From NCBI GenBank assembly GCA_001179505.1, contig CDMY01000300.1, positions 65,701 through 129,700 on the forward strand: a stretch of 64,000 bases of DNA, read 5' to 3'. Shown piece by piece: positions 1 to 12,388 of the stretch; position 1 is the stretch's first letter; each line of letters starts with the position of its first letter. The position numbers were made by a program, and so were the translations under genes. The DNA comes from Vitrella brassicaformis. Lineage: Eukaryota; Sar; Vitrellaceae. The notes beneath the pieces are model-generated. The model did no database searches. It had not been told where the DNA came from and saw nothing but the letters and a program-made list of their open reading frames with translations.

Positions 1-2211
1 CACTGAGAGATCTGCTTCGACGATGCGTGGCGGACCTCAGTGGCGATGAGCTTGCGATGGCGGCCAATGCACTGAGCCGCGCCCGGGACACAGACCGGTA
101 CATGAGTCTCGATCCGTACGACGACGACATTGACGAGCCAGCCGCCGTACAGCCGTCCAACCTCCCTGTGAGTGGCCTTCTCTCTGGGGTGGCAGCTGAC
201 ATCATGGCAGCACTGCCTGGCATGTCGCCGTCGTCTGTTGCTCTCGTTGCTAATGCATTTGCAAGGCTGCAGCTGCGGTCGCCCGATGTGTTCCGCGCTA
301 TCGCTGACCGGTGTACACAGGTGGGGAAGGGCAAGGGTGGGGAAGACCACGGCTTAGGACTATCCGACTTCAGCCTTGCGTCAGTGGCGATGATTGCTCA
401 TGGCTTCGCCAAACTGCGCATCTACCACCACCGATTCTACAGGGCCTTGCTCAAGACGGTACTGGCCCGGAAGGGCGACGTGTGGAACCTCGGAGAGCTA
501 GCACAATGGTACGCACCACGCACGCAGGGAGGCATGTATATGGGCGGTGAAGCAGCAGTGCACGGTGTGGCTGAGCGTCTTCACACTCGTACTTGGTCAT
601 GACACTACATGCATCTGTTGTGCATTTAACTGTCGCCTATTGCCCATCCAGCGTATTCGCGTTTGCCCGGTGAGACCAGCGCAGCCGCGTAGCAGCCATG
701 GTACACCCGCTGGATGTGTATGTCAGGTCTGTCCCCTTCTTGAAGTACTTGGAAGCGCCTGAGAAGGTCGCTTTCCACCCAGGGCTGGATGCTGTATTGA
801 CGGGTGTTTGGCGGGGCCTAGCTTGCTACGGAAGCAGCCAACTCTTCGCCGACGATCCCAAGAGGCTGGGTGAGGGCGCTTCTCTTGTCATCCAGGCCAT
901 CAGCGTCATCCAACAACGTGATTATGTACGTACGTACCGACGTTATTATGAAAGTACCGGTGCCATGCACTCACTGCAGATCGACACACATGCAGCTAGC
1001 CAGCCCTGGTGTATGGTATGCAGGACTGGGTAGTCTGGATCCTTCTTTGGTGGCTCACCGGCCCGTCATATGTTTGCCATTTGTCGAGGAATACCATCGT
1101 TACGATTATCGTAGCACTTGGGAAACTGGACTTCACCCCGACACTTTGGAGCGCGGCAGCGAAGTCAGCAGACCTCACACCCAGAAGAGGGGCACACTTT
1201 GGGGCGACTGGAGTCGACTCCCTGCTCGACAGGTACAAAGATAGTCATCTGAATGTACCAAGGAAAACAAAAAAGAGTATCTGGCGCCAACATTGTTGTC
1301 CTTCAATTCCTGCGCTATGTGTAGGGTCGCAGTCTTGTGGAGACGCAATGGCAAGAGCGTTTTTTCGCTGTCCCAGCTGACTCTACTATGGTATTCCTCA
1401 CTCTGTCTTCTACACACGCATCCTCACACTACGAAAGGAACCACTCGTTTCGGCGTGGTGATGAGTGTGGCCTTCTTTGATGACACCAAAGAATACCTAG
1501 ACAAAGGTAGCGACAAGGAGAAACAACTTATACCCTATCGCGCTCTTACTGGCCTTAGCAGGGCGGACGATGACGCGGGATGAAGCGTCTGTCACGGACC
1601 GCCAGACCTATCGCAACCCCCTGACTAACACCAGCCTCACACTCCCTACGGCAGACGACCTCAGTCACCCCGTGCATAACGCCATGTATGCCACCCAGGT
1701 ACCTCAGCTCATCCATAATAAGAGACACCCCTTCAGTAAGTAAACGACCAAAACACACGTTCGCTTGTGTGTTTGTTTGTCTGCCCCGGTTTCCTCGCGT
1801 TTCAGGCAGAAATCGGGGTGCAAGCATGGTTTCTCCTCCCCTTGCCAAACGAGGGGCCTGGCATGCCTTTGAGCAAGCTCTGCCCGATCGGCTGTCTTGC
1901 AACAGCTATGAAAGTAAGGCAATCACCTCCTGTCTACCCCATCTTTGCGGGCCTCATGTCTCAACCGGTGCATTCAGGTGCATCACTGGTTGACCGACAG
2001 TGCCGGCAAGCCGGCGGGTCATGTGAGTGCTCCAGAAGCTGTCGTGAAGGAGAGCGTCTTTAGCCCTACAAGCTCATCCTTTCAAGCCGACGTCGCGAGT
2101 ATCGTGTCTGAGCTGCTAGCGAGACAGATCCGGCCGACACGTGCAAAACGTGTATCGCTGGAGGAGAGGGTCGGGGCTTTCTATGTTGATGTGGTGGTAC
2201 TGTCTTCATAG
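1..2211 (+). CDS. OPR/RAP-like organelle RNA-binding protein, 5' partial
   Basis: The reading frame is open from the window edge, so the start lies upstream. The first exon runs to about 509 and encodes helical repeats with the pattern typical of octotricopeptide/FAST-kinase-like proteins (SVALVANAFARLQLRSPD, then SVAMIAHGFAKLRIYHHRF). Later exons repeat the theme (ALGKLDF near 1110, LTLLWYSSL near 1380). The last recognisable exon (about 2060-2200) carries EERVGAFYVDVVV, which resembles the entry into a RAP domain, and the frame stops at 2211 before a full RAP domain. Such proteins bind organellar RNA in algae and apicomplexans. Exon borders between 510 and 2050 are only partly resolved. Either the RAP domain is truncated or a downstream exon was missed; nothing RAP-like is visible before the opposing gene at 2394. 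Confidence 0.55.
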
Positions 2212-2393
2212 CAAGCTACAGTGGTAACATCGCACCGTGGTCTCTAGTAAAACAACTCGCATGTGTGGCTCACATCAACAACTAGCAACAAACCAAGTCC
2301 TGGCCAACAAGCAACACGGCAGCGAATGTCGCCCTGGAAGTGATGATACGACTCTATCCATCACCGAGCTCCCTCCCCTGCCACCATGGACTC

Positions 2394-4331
2394 TCATTCG
2401 CACACACGATGTGCACCTCTTTCTCCCACCGACACGCTATCACCCACGGCGGACTGACTGAGTGACTGACTGACTGCTGGCCAGTCAGAAGGGCGGTTCG
2501 CTACATCACCGAACTGTAACAGCAAGGGGATGGAGACAAGACAACACTCCGCGACCCAAGCGATATTGTTGTACCGCTTACTCTCTAGACAAAGCTCCGT
2601 TTTGCAAAAAGCCAGCAGCTCTTCCTGTACAACCCAATGCACGAACGGACACATGCGTGCTGTGTCTTGTCTGTTTCCCATGGGCTCTGCGTTCTTCTAA
2701 CCTGCATCCGGTTGACCTCTGCGTGTGTCAGGCTACGATCAAGTGCCCGATACGTCAATCTGGGGAGAGCAGAGCACAGCAAACAACGTTGAGCGTCAAT
2801 GATTGCCTTTACACCAGTCAGCTACCTGAAACACAGGCTCTCCCTTCCATCTTTGCGAAACCTATCAACCAGCTGCACATTTTCGATGCAGTCATCACCA
2901 ACCTCGCGGCACATCTACCACACATACCAATCCGGAGCAGAAAGACATCACTGGCAGTAGAGTCGTCAGTCAAAGCCTTCTTGCCTGGTGAAAGTCTGTC
3001 TCAGAGAAGCCAGCGGGCTTCCACAAGCTCACGTCCTTGTATACAGGTGGATAACGACTGAATGGACGAAATGGCCTTATCTGATAAGCAAGAAAGGGAT
3101 CGGCGATCACCCCATCTCTTGCCCGTTTACCTCTCCAGAAGAGAACTGCTTCCAGAAGCGCTCGTCATCGCTCCAAAAGACTCTGATGTCGTCAACCTAC
3201 CATGCATCCAGACACAGATGAGCTGTGGCGCAGCCATGCGAACTAACAGGCCAGCTTACCCCAAACAGGATCATTGCTAGCCTTTCGAGACCAAGGCCAA
3301 AGGCCCATCCAATGTGCTCCTGTCGCCCTGTTCATCACAACCAGACAGACAACGCGATCATGCAAGCAGCGCAGATACTATTCCTTGCAGGCATCCAGCG
3401 TGCGTCAGTGAATGCACCCTGCTGACCGCAATTCTTGAGAATCTCTTGCTTGATGACTCCGCAGCCCAGAACCTCCACCCATTTGCCGTTGAAGAACACC
3501 TCGAGCTCGAGCGATGGGTCGGTGAAGGGAAAGGTGGCCGTGTCGTCCCACCGACGCTGGCATTCGCGGCCAAACAGATGGTCAACAAGGCCCTCCAGGC
3601 ACCACTTCAGGTGTGAAAGAACCTTGTCGCTCGCCCTCACTCCATCCAGAACAGATAGCTCTGCTGGCTCAAAGGTGCGAATGCCATCACATTGATGGAA
3701 GACCGGATAGTGAAGCGAGTCAACTCGATCCTGGGTCAGGCAAAGAAGGAGCAGACCAATCAGCAGTGTGCGTGCGTGCGTGAGTGGGTCCAGACTTCAT
3801 TTAGTGACACCTTTCGATAGACATCGGCACTCCAGATGAGAGCCGATCGTCCTTTCTCAAGGAATTCGGCTTGATGTGCTGTCGCTTGGGTCCTAAGGAC
3901 GTGCTGGTTTCCCACAAAGTACGTGTCTGTAGACAGACAGACACACACGACATGACCTCCGCAGCACAGCACCGTCCGGGCTCCACCCAGCTCTTGCCTG
4001 TGGGAAGTCGACTCACATGGTCCTCTGGGATAAGCAAGGAGTCGAAGTTCTCCTCAACAGTCACGATCGGAGTGCGGTCGTGGAGGGTCAAGTACTCGAA
4101 CCTCTCATTGCGGAAGTGGTCTTCGATTTTCCGCCTCAGTATACCAAGTGGATGAGTCGGGCACGTGTACAGCCCCCGGCCGATCTTCGACCACACCTTG
4201 ACAAAGGAACACACACGCACATCAACCACCTGGTGGCGGGTGGTATTCGGATCAATTACGTGATTCGGAATGTGCCTCGGCCGATGCGGTAGTGACAGCT
4301 GGCTTCGGAGCACACGGCTGAGGTGGGACAT
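2394..4331 (-). CDS. FARS2: Phenylalanyl-tRNA synthetase, mitochondrial (monomeric type)
   Basis: Charges organellar tRNA-Phe. Exons in order on the minus strand encode: an Arg-rich leader from ATG 4331; [92 protein letters not shown] followed by [15 protein letters not shown] (class II motif 2 region); [18 protein letters not shown] (motif 3); [17 protein letters not shown]; then the C-terminal anticodon-binding part with [26 protein letters not shown] and [16 protein letters not shown]. All of these match the single-chain mitochondrial enzyme rather than the cytosolic alpha/beta enzyme. The last exon is read from 2681 to the stop at 2394; an earlier splice at about 2590 could give a slightly different tail. 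It is head-to-head with the monooxygenase at 4673. Confidence 0.93.
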
Positions 4332-4598
4332 GCACCTCTCGGGGCCTCGAAGCTGTGGTTACACAGGACAGCGCCGAAGGGCGCATTTAAAGCAGGGTTG
4401 TCCCTATTGACGAGCGGAAGGGTGACGCTACAAAAATCTGCGAAACAAGAAATCACCAGAGAGCCACTGCTGGCCACTGCTGTTTCGCAGATGGCCCGGA
4501 GAAGACGACGAAGACAGGACAAACAGACAGGGAAGAAAGGCGCAGGAAAGCAGAGCAGATCTTCGGGGGGGGCAAGAAGGCAGAGCAGGTTGACTTCA

Positions 4599-4609
4599 AG
4601 CGAGCTTAG
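4599..4609 (+). promoter_or_regulatory. AGCGAGCTTAG promoter-proximal element
   Basis: One mismatch to the TGCGAGCTnAG element found before other starts in this window. It lies 63 nt upstream of the monooxygenase ATG at 4673, in the same orientation as that gene. Confidence 0.4.
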
Positions 4610-4672
4610 ACGGCTTTCACACAAATAATACGAAATTATAGTCCATACGCGGGCGATTGCGTGGCCGACAGC

Positions 4673-7600
4673 ATGGAGGAGGAAATCAAAACCGACGTGA
4701 TTATTGTTGGAGCCGGTGAGCTGCTCACATTGCAGACAAAACAATGCTTGCCTGGTCTGAGTCTTCAACTGCAGGCCCGACAGGTCTCGTTCTTGCAATT
4801 GAGCTTGTAAGTCTATCCCCCGACTCTTCCACTGCAGGCTCGACAGGCCTGGGTCTAGGGAACGCAAATAACTCCTGGGTGTCTTCTTTCTACCGCAGGC
4901 ACGAAGAGGGGTGGACTTCATCGTATTCGACAAACTGCCCGACAGGACTAGAGAGTCACGGGCTCTCGGTACGGTATGCGTCACAACAGTCCGGTCAGGT
5001 GAACCGCACATGAACGAGCACATGCGTTTTACATCGCAGGAGTCATGCCAAGGACACTGGAAATCTACGAGGACCTCGGCATCGTCAAGCAGGCACTGAG
5101 CAATGGCGTGGAGATGTTGGGAGAAAGGCTGTTCGTGGACGGGACCGTCGCAGTGGATTGGAATTTCAGCGAGGAACGACACAACGAACAAAATAGGAAA
5201 CGTCTTAGTCACCGATTACATTGTGCACTGCAGGTCGATTCCTTCTACTGCAAGCCGCTTCTCCTCCATGTAAGTCAATACAGCCGACATGATAACGTGT
5301 GCTTAATGTGATGTGACGCTTGGTGTGGTATGTGGTGTGGTGTGTCCGGTCAGCAAGTAAGTGGGTGTGCTGCCGTCTTGACAATGCTGCTTTTTTGCTA
5401 CAGCTAATCGACATCTTTTTCCTGTCCACTGTGTTCAGGGTACCTAGTATTCACTGCCCTTCGTTCCTCTCACTGTTTTCTGTATCTCTGACGTACAGGT
5501 GTCACAGAGAAGGTACATACACATACAATCTCTCGTGGTCCGTCGTCACCTTTTTCCTGCTGTGCAGTTGCTCTGCGAGAAGCTCGCAGCCATTCTAGGA
5601 CCTGACAGAATGAACTATGCGTTGCAGCGGCCAGTAGAAGTAACTTCTCTCAAGGTGAAAGTTTTGGAAAATAGATCACGTTTCGCGCTCAGTTGTTCAT
5701 TTTCCTTTGTTGTGCCACAGGTGGGCCACACATTCGCCGAGGGAGTTCACGTGTGTGCCTGCTCGCTCTCCGATCCTGAGGAGAGCAATGCAAATGCTGA
5801 GGGACAACACAGCGAGGACACCGGCAGCGTCGACAACGTCACCCCAAGGACTAGTGAAGCCGAGACGACGTCGTCAATGACGTACGGGTGGACAACATCA
5901 GGAGACACGGGGCAGCAAGGACCGAGAACTCATAGGATTCGAGGAAAGCAGTTCAATGTGCACGCCCGCTACGTTGTCGGAGTGAGCCCTTAACACTCTC
6001 CATTGCACGGCTAAACCCATTGCACGGCTCTTCAAGACAATTTATGTTTTCTGTGTTCTGAACCTCTTTTCAGTGCGATGGAGTATATTGAGTCATTCGC
6101 TCCGACAAATGTTAGCAGGAGTCATTTTCTTGTTGCATTGTAGGCAAGGAGCTTCGTTCGGAAGAGTCTTGGAATTCCATTTGAGGGCTTCACAATACCA
6201 TCAGAATTCATCGTCGCTGACGTTGTGATGACCTGGGGCGTGCCACCAGACCGGAACAAATTTAATCTCCTGACAGGTCAACGTTGAACATGAAAGATTC
6301 ATTTCCGATACTGGTGCGATGGAAAGGTTACTGTCCTTTTCTGGCGTTTCGGCTCAGCTCCCAACCGGATGGTCGAATGGTAAGCAACGGCTTGGCTTTT
6401 GGTGCTTGTCAACAAGTTACTTTCTCTCATTGCGCATTTTGCTGAGTTGTCAGCTGTCCGTTGCCGTCTGGTCCCAGCCTCCTCGAACCACCACCAAGGC
6501 TCCCCGATGGTGGAGCAACACACAGGCGTCAAGGTGGCGGAGCAGCGAGACAATATGGAAGTAGCTCGTCGAACCGATGGAGGTAACAAAGCAGGACGGA
6601 AAGTGTTCTTTTCGCGGCTGCTTGGTGGTTGGTTTGCTTGCAAATCTTTACTTACGTTTTACTCTCAGGCTGACGACGATCAGGCGAATTGCAGAAGACC
6701 GTCCAGAGGCGATGCTTGAATGCCGCGAAGCGAGGTTTGGAGAAAGAACCTGGCATAGCAAAAGGCTGAAATTCTCTCCAATCTCCCATTTCTACAGGCC
6801 ACCACCGAGCAAAAAAGAGCTACAAGCCATGACAGGTATCTAAGCGAACACGTGCCCAGTACAGAAAAGTTCATGTTGCTTTACTTCAGCGAAGCTTGTC
6901 GCTGGCACGATCATCGACCACGTCATATGGAGCTCGAGTTTTTCCATCAAGTAAGAGAATGCCCTTGCACATCTACCTCAACTGACCCTTTCTCCTTGTC
7001 AACAGCTGTAGGTCTGCAGCGTTCATGAAAAGAGGTCTGCGGGGGCGTGATACAAAGAGGATTGCAGCTTGTTCGCACCTATTGCTCTCTCCTTCCGATC
7101 AGGAAATGCATTCCTTGCGGGCGATGCTGCACAGTAAGAGAGAAAGAAGCGCAGAAGGAAGAACTGTCATAAGCTGCCTATTTACTTTATACCTGTTATT
7201 TAAGCATCTTCCCTCCGCTTTTCCATCAAGGTATTTCTTGAGTCGTTGTAAGTGGGTTTCATCTCTCGCGTTCTCCGCGTGTCGTCTTTTTTATCAGGTC
7301 ACAACACTGGCATCGGCGACGCCTACAATCTTGGTATACGGATAGATAGAAAAAAAAGCAAAACCAGAGGCCCATCAGGGCGAAGACGTTTTTACCGCTG
7401 TCCGCCGCAGGATGGAAGCTGGCTCACGTTCTGCAAGACGGCGCGAACCGTGAGTTTCCATACACAACGGATCACACCGCAGAGTTATGCGTTTCTCCCA
7501 GCTGCATTGTTGGAATCCTACGAACAAGAAAGAAAGCCCGTCGGCGACGCTGTTGTTCGGTATGTTATTCATAGAATATTGCGTTGACTGAACCACTTCG

Positions 7601-9238
7601 TTCAGCTACTGTCTTGTGTGCGCACAGGTTCACAAGCTTCGGTAAGTTGACGACGGCAGCGTGTTCGTTAAGTGTGCAGCGTTGTCAACTGTTTACCATT
7701 TTGATTGATTTTACAGGGTACCAGGAGGTAAAAATGGGCCGTGACTATTGAGAGAACCTTCATTCCACGCAATGTATCTCATGGGCTATGACCACGGCTT
7801 TTTAGATCATCGAGGCAAAGGGCTACATCGCCTGGAGTATGAAGAATATTCTTCCTCTGGTACGTCCAAAATTCGAACGCAAGATCTATTGCTGCAGTTT
7901 CTTGTTGTGCAGTTTTTCAACAACAAGGCGTTCAACTCGGCCCTGACAAATCGCATCTCTCAATGTCACATCAAGTACCCGGTCGACTCAGGCGCTGTCG
8001 GAAAGGTCTTCGTCAGTGACTCCGCTTTGCCTGGAGAGCGAGCACCAGGTAATTCGTAATAATATCATTTGCAAGCCCGCGACTGGACAACACTCGCGTG
8101 GGTGACATGTGTGTACGTACATCTTTGCAGATGCAACAGTTGCCATAATTTCATCTGAACCCTCGACCGTCGTAATCGCACCGCTGCCATCCATCCACTT
8201 GAGCCAATGCAAAGCCTCCGCTGTCTCTCGCAGGGGAATTTTATTCGCCTTCATGAAGTGTACGTTGGTTCAGGTAGGTCACTCACGTCTGGCAAACATT
8301 TGAGCTTCTTTCTTTGTGATCTTCTTGTCTTTCTTAAAGGCCACGTTTTGCTTTTCGTTCTTCGGATTCCACTTTCGAGCGAAGGGCCCAGTGGAAGCAG
8401 CTGGTTCAATCTTTGCTCCTCTCAATCACAAGTGACGGAGCCATGTAGCAACTGTCTTCGACTGTCTTCCCACACGGAGTGCTCTTTCTTCAGACCGCAG
8501 AGCGCAACATAATAGGAAAAGAACTTGAGCAAATCGTCGAATTCGCCTCCCGAGTGAGGAGCCGCATCGAGAAGACTAAGGTCGTTCTCTTATTCACAGT
8601 TGGCTTAGCCAGCATTGTACCTCCGTAAGGGATGCAAAGCCATTCGGTCACTCAACTATTGGATCGCTCAACGTTGTTCTCCGTTTGACAGTAACGCGCA
8701 GTTTTCCGGCCTGTCCTTCTTGATCGCGAACTTCAAGGAACGGATGTCGAAGAACTTCCCGAATCAAGCACCAGAGGAGACATGTGTTGCGTGGGATGTC
8801 GAAGGGGAGGTCACCCGAAGGTATCGCCTCCATCTTCACCCTTTCACGAAGCACAAATGTGCAGCTTTCTTCTTGATCCGGGATGATAAGGTTGGTGCAA
8901 GCACGCAACGTTTGTTATTAGCCTCTAGCTCATCCGCATATCTTTGTCCGTTTGTGCTTTTGTTGTGTTCTCAAGCACATACGGAACCACGGCTGTAAGC
9001 AAAGAAAGGTGAAGGGATGGTCGCGTGAATACTGTGACTGTTCCGGTTGATAGACTGTGGCGACACCTATGCTGAAGCGACCTGCATCGACTCGTTGTCT
9101 CTTTACCATCCGTAGCACATTCCGGTGGCGGCCGGCGTGCAGTGGGAGCGGCCAGAGTTCACTGAAGATTTAGTTGTGCTTCGGGCTGTAATTTGTAATT
9201 CAGTAGTGGTAAGGGTGTGGCAAAATAGCTTCTATTGA
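4673..9238 (+). CDS. FAD-dependent aromatic-ring hydroxylase-type monooxygenase
   Basis: Flavoprotein hydroxylase of the FAD_binding_3 (PHBH/pentachlorophenol monooxygenase) class. The dinucleotide fold is split by an intron: DVIIVGAG at 4694-4715, joined to PTGLVLAIEL at 4774-4806, then RRGVDFIVFDK, and PRTLEIYEDLGIV near 5050. The middle exon has ARSFVRKSLGIPFEGF (about 6145). The FAD-ribityl motif NAFLAGDAAH ends at about 7133 and is followed by HNTGIGDAYNL and GWKLAHVLQDGA, then LLESYEQERKPVGDAVVR. The C-terminal exons (FVSDSALPGERAP; ETCVAWDVEGEVTRRYRLH; HIPVAAGVQWERPEF) match the thioredoxin-like tail of the family. The stop is TGA at 9236-9238. There are more than 15 small exons and several internal borders are approximate. 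The substrate cannot be told; a phenolic or quinone-like compound is usual for the family. Confidence 0.85.
4823..4853 (+). repeat. Decayed duplicate of the second exon's 3' splice site and start
   Basis: The segment around 4762-4792 (cttcaactgcag followed by the PTGL-coding exon start) is repeated at 4823-4853 with substitutions (cttccactgcag followed by a GSTGLGLG-like reading). The second copy sits inside the intron after the real exon (4774-4806), keeps an AG acceptor, and looks like a partial tandem exon duplication. Confidence 0.5.
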
Positions 9239-9382
9239 GCCAAGTACAGAAAGCTATTCTGAGTTCGTTTCCACCAGTGACTCAGATACATGTCCAGTAC
9301 ACTCAAAAACTGTCACGCAGTCTTGACGGTTATAGCTATGCAAGTGTCTCACTGGAGGCGGATGTCGCCTCCGTCGCCCTTA

Positions 9383-12074
9383 TCAGTCTGTTCTCCGATC
9401 GTAGGGGTTGGACTGTGTTGCCCATATCCCTCGTTCTACGCTTTTAGCGTGATGAAATGCCTGATACACAAACGGTATACGGGCGTAGAGGGTAAGAATT
9501 CACTTCTCCCAGGCTTACCTCAAAGCCTTCACTCCGCACGTAAAAAGTATTGGCGAGTGTTGGAACAATCTCTCCAGAAACACGATCGACAGCTCCTCCA
9601 CTCTCTGATTGGAGGGACTTGATCTTCACCAAATCCAATGTCGTCCATGCTGTTGGCTCCGGCAATGCAGGCAAAAGCCCAGCTCGCTGTCAAACCCTTC
9701 CTATGCACTCATATATTCAAATGCTGCGCTTCCTGTCTACCTGGTAAAGCAATGCCACATATCCAGCACCCGGCAGCCGCGTATATGACCGAAACTCTCC
9801 GGGATTCGCCGGTTTCTCAGTAGCAGGGGATTCCAGCCGACGTCTCTGTCGAATGAGCCTCTGAAGCTTCTGCCAAATCGACTTGGCGTCATTGGATTTG
9901 CCGGGTCTTGTGCTCGCTGGTGGCTCACTCTTGTTGCCGCCCAACACATCAGTTTCCAACTCCTCCAGGGCCTCATGGTGCATGCTGATGAGCTCCTGAG
10001 GGGCAGAAGAGGTGACACATTGGTTCCCTCGGTTTCTTTCTTCTTCTGTTCTGACCAGAATGCGGACGACGCGCCTGGAGAAGTCAGCGTTTGTCGGTCG
10101 CCTTTCCTGCGGCGTCTGTCCTCGGTCCTCAGCCTGTTCTGCCACACGCGAGACGAACGCACCCGGCGCCAGCTGCGCCCCAACGGCAATGGGTAGAGTT
10201 GACTTTGCCGCCTCCAGGAGGTTGAAGCGCGAGCGGGAGGTGGGGTCCCCATCTGTGCTCGTGGTCCTGGTTGTCGCGGTGTGCAGCGAAGCAGTTCCCG
10301 CCGACGCCATCTCACCAGATACTGCGTCCTCAGCAAGATGGGTGTTATGCTCGAACTCTAACGCGTCCACCAACATGCCAAAAAGAGATTGCAGCGTTGA
10401 CCTTCGGGCCTGGGACAAGAGACACACAGCACCAAAGCGTCTACCGTTTCTACACTCGTGTTGTTTCAATCCTATTTACTTGTATAGCGTATGAACGCCT
10501 TAAATGCCTCTCCAAGGAGTCAAACTCTCGTTCGACTTTCTCAGATGTACGGCAGAGACCGGCCTTGACGTTCATGTACTTGGAATAACAGCAGAAGGAT
10601 CGTCTCAAATCGCTGTCACGTTGGTGTGCAAACAAATATAAGACGAGCTGTCGTAGAGCGAACAAGGCAGCGAACTTTCAAACCTTACGCTTTCAGCTGG
10701 TTGAAGGCGTTGCGGAGCTTCTCGCGGTGACCGTCGGATGCATTTAGGCGCCTTACTGTGAGTTCCGCGACGTGCAAAACACCACTACGAACTGTATCGG
10801 CTCCGCGCGTCTAGCAACCAACCACCTTACTTGCAACTTCATTGTAGTCTACCTGTAGATATATGCAACAAGACAGCCAGAAACTGTATCGACTATATAG
10901 CTGTCTAAAGGTTCAGATACCAATGCGAGGCGGTCTGCGTATTTAGTCATCTGATTGCAGTCAAGAAACGGCGTCAAACCCCGAGATGCTGATGCCCTTC
11001 CTTACTTTCATTCGGCCCCAAGAATCGATCTCTGTCACGTACGCTTGTCCGTGGTCTTTCATTATAACCGCCGCACGATCGAACGGACCTGCTCAGTACA
11101 ACAAGCACAGATGCGGGTCCCTGACGCTTTGACGGGGCTTTGGCTTCTGACACTTGTTCCAGAACCGCCGAAACATTGTGACGAGCGCTGCGTACACAAG
11201 AAAAAGCTGGTCTCCGCTCGTTCCCGTTACTCTTGGTTGCTAACCTTCATAGAAGTGCAGCGTGTTGAAGTTTAGAGATGTAAGCAGAATATCTCCATCC
11301 TGCAAGCTGCACTCGATCTAAGTCAACACCACGAGAGGCAGGAGTCAGACTTCGAGGTGGTGGCCTTTGAGTCGTCCTTTCTTCTTCTTTCTTCTTTTCT
11401 TGTTTTACGAGGTAATCGGTGGTGAAACCTGGAGAATAAGACATAGCCATCGCCTAGGAAGAAGAAATAGAGAGGCAGCAGTCTTGGTGTTTTACCATAG
11501 CGTTTGCCATAAAACGGGACATCTCCTGCATATCAGATCCATCACGCGAGCATCCTTCGTACGACCGGAACGTTTACCAGCCTGTTGAGCGGTTTCTTTC
11601 TGCATCAGCGCACATTAGCACCAAACAGAAGATGTAGCCAATGGCCAATGATTATGAATGCTTGATGGAATTGAGGCCTCATTACCGTGAATGCCACTCG
11701 ATTTTTCCATTTCCGATGCACCAGCGCGAGTCGGCGCAGCTCCCAGAAACCCTGCATGCACGAAAGCAAGACATGACGCAATCATCGTCATGGGTACTTG
11801 ATCCTACCACTACGAAAGGAACGGATATGCAAAAGGACCCGATGTACACTGAATTCAGAGAGGGTGAAGCGACAATCACGTATTGCGCAGATGGCACTTC
11901 TGGAAGATCTGATCATCAGCACTTACTCAAGTTGTCTCTCCTGAGCTCAGCTGAGTTCAAGAAGAAGCCAGCCCAACCCCTTCGGATGAACAATTCTTTA
12001 CCCGCGCTCTGAAAGGATCAGCAAGTGTCTGAATGCTAACTCCTCTGTGTGCTGTTTTGGTGCTCCTTGCCATC
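9383..12074 (-). CDS. Unrecognised multi-exon protein
   Basis: I do not recognise the family. A consistent chain of GT-AG exons can be followed on the minus strand. The first exon, from ATG 12074 to 12003, begins MARSTKTAHRGVSIQ. Small exons follow, including GFWELRRLALVHRKWKNR (about 11750-11690), KETAQQA, VPFYGKRY, GDGYVLFS and LQDGDILLTSLNFNTLHFYE (about 11310-11250). After an uncertain stretch at 10970-11230 come MTKYADRLALVSEPLDSY (10950), VAELTVRRLNASDGHREKL (10750-10690), EREFDSLERHLRRSYAIQ (10530) and a large exon, about 10410-9750, rich in Ala/Thr/Arg. A further exon carries SGEIVPTLANTFYVRS and a short tail ends near 9383. It could be two adjacent genes, the second starting at ATG 11062. 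The upstream TGCGAGCT element at 12124-12134 supports the 12074 start. No membrane segment or catalytic motif was seen. Confidence 0.45.
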
Positions 12075-12123
12075 GTCTCGGAAGGGGAGGCGCCAAATCC
12101 TTGCTCGTCTGCCTTCCTTTTTC

Positions 12124-12134
12124 GCTAGCTCGCA
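12124..12134 (-). promoter_or_regulatory. TGCGAGCTAGC, variant of the TGCGAGCTnAG element
   Basis: Minus-strand match to the first nine bases of the shared element (the tail differs), 49 nt upstream of the proposed ATG at 12074 and in the same orientation. Confidence 0.35.
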
Positions 12135-12388
12135 TTTCTGGCCAGGAACATGATTATGGCCAAGACAGACCGCTGATATGAATGATACGCTTTCCCCAGC
12201 TGGCAGGTGATGGAAGACATGGACGACACCCAACGCCCGGGACGAACAACTGTCTTGCGCCGAGCGACACTCAATGCGTCAATTTTTTACACTCACATGT
12301 CGGTCAGGTAAGACCGGCACAGTCATGTAGACGTCACAAGCAAGAACCACACTGCACATGTGTGCTCGTTTCCTTCCCGGCTCGCCAC

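Noticed and set aside
4256-5212. 318-codon open frame on the minus strand
   Set aside because: It lies antisense to the first monooxygenase exons and overlaps the PheRS N-terminus in another frame; low complexity, no domain, and both overlapping genes are well supported.
11641-12012. 123-codon plus-strand ORF beginning MANDYECLMELRPHY
   Set aside because: The minus strand here has a chain of splice-bounded exons (including GFWELRRLALVHRKWK) with an upstream promoter-like element; the plus ORF has no splice partner or homology.
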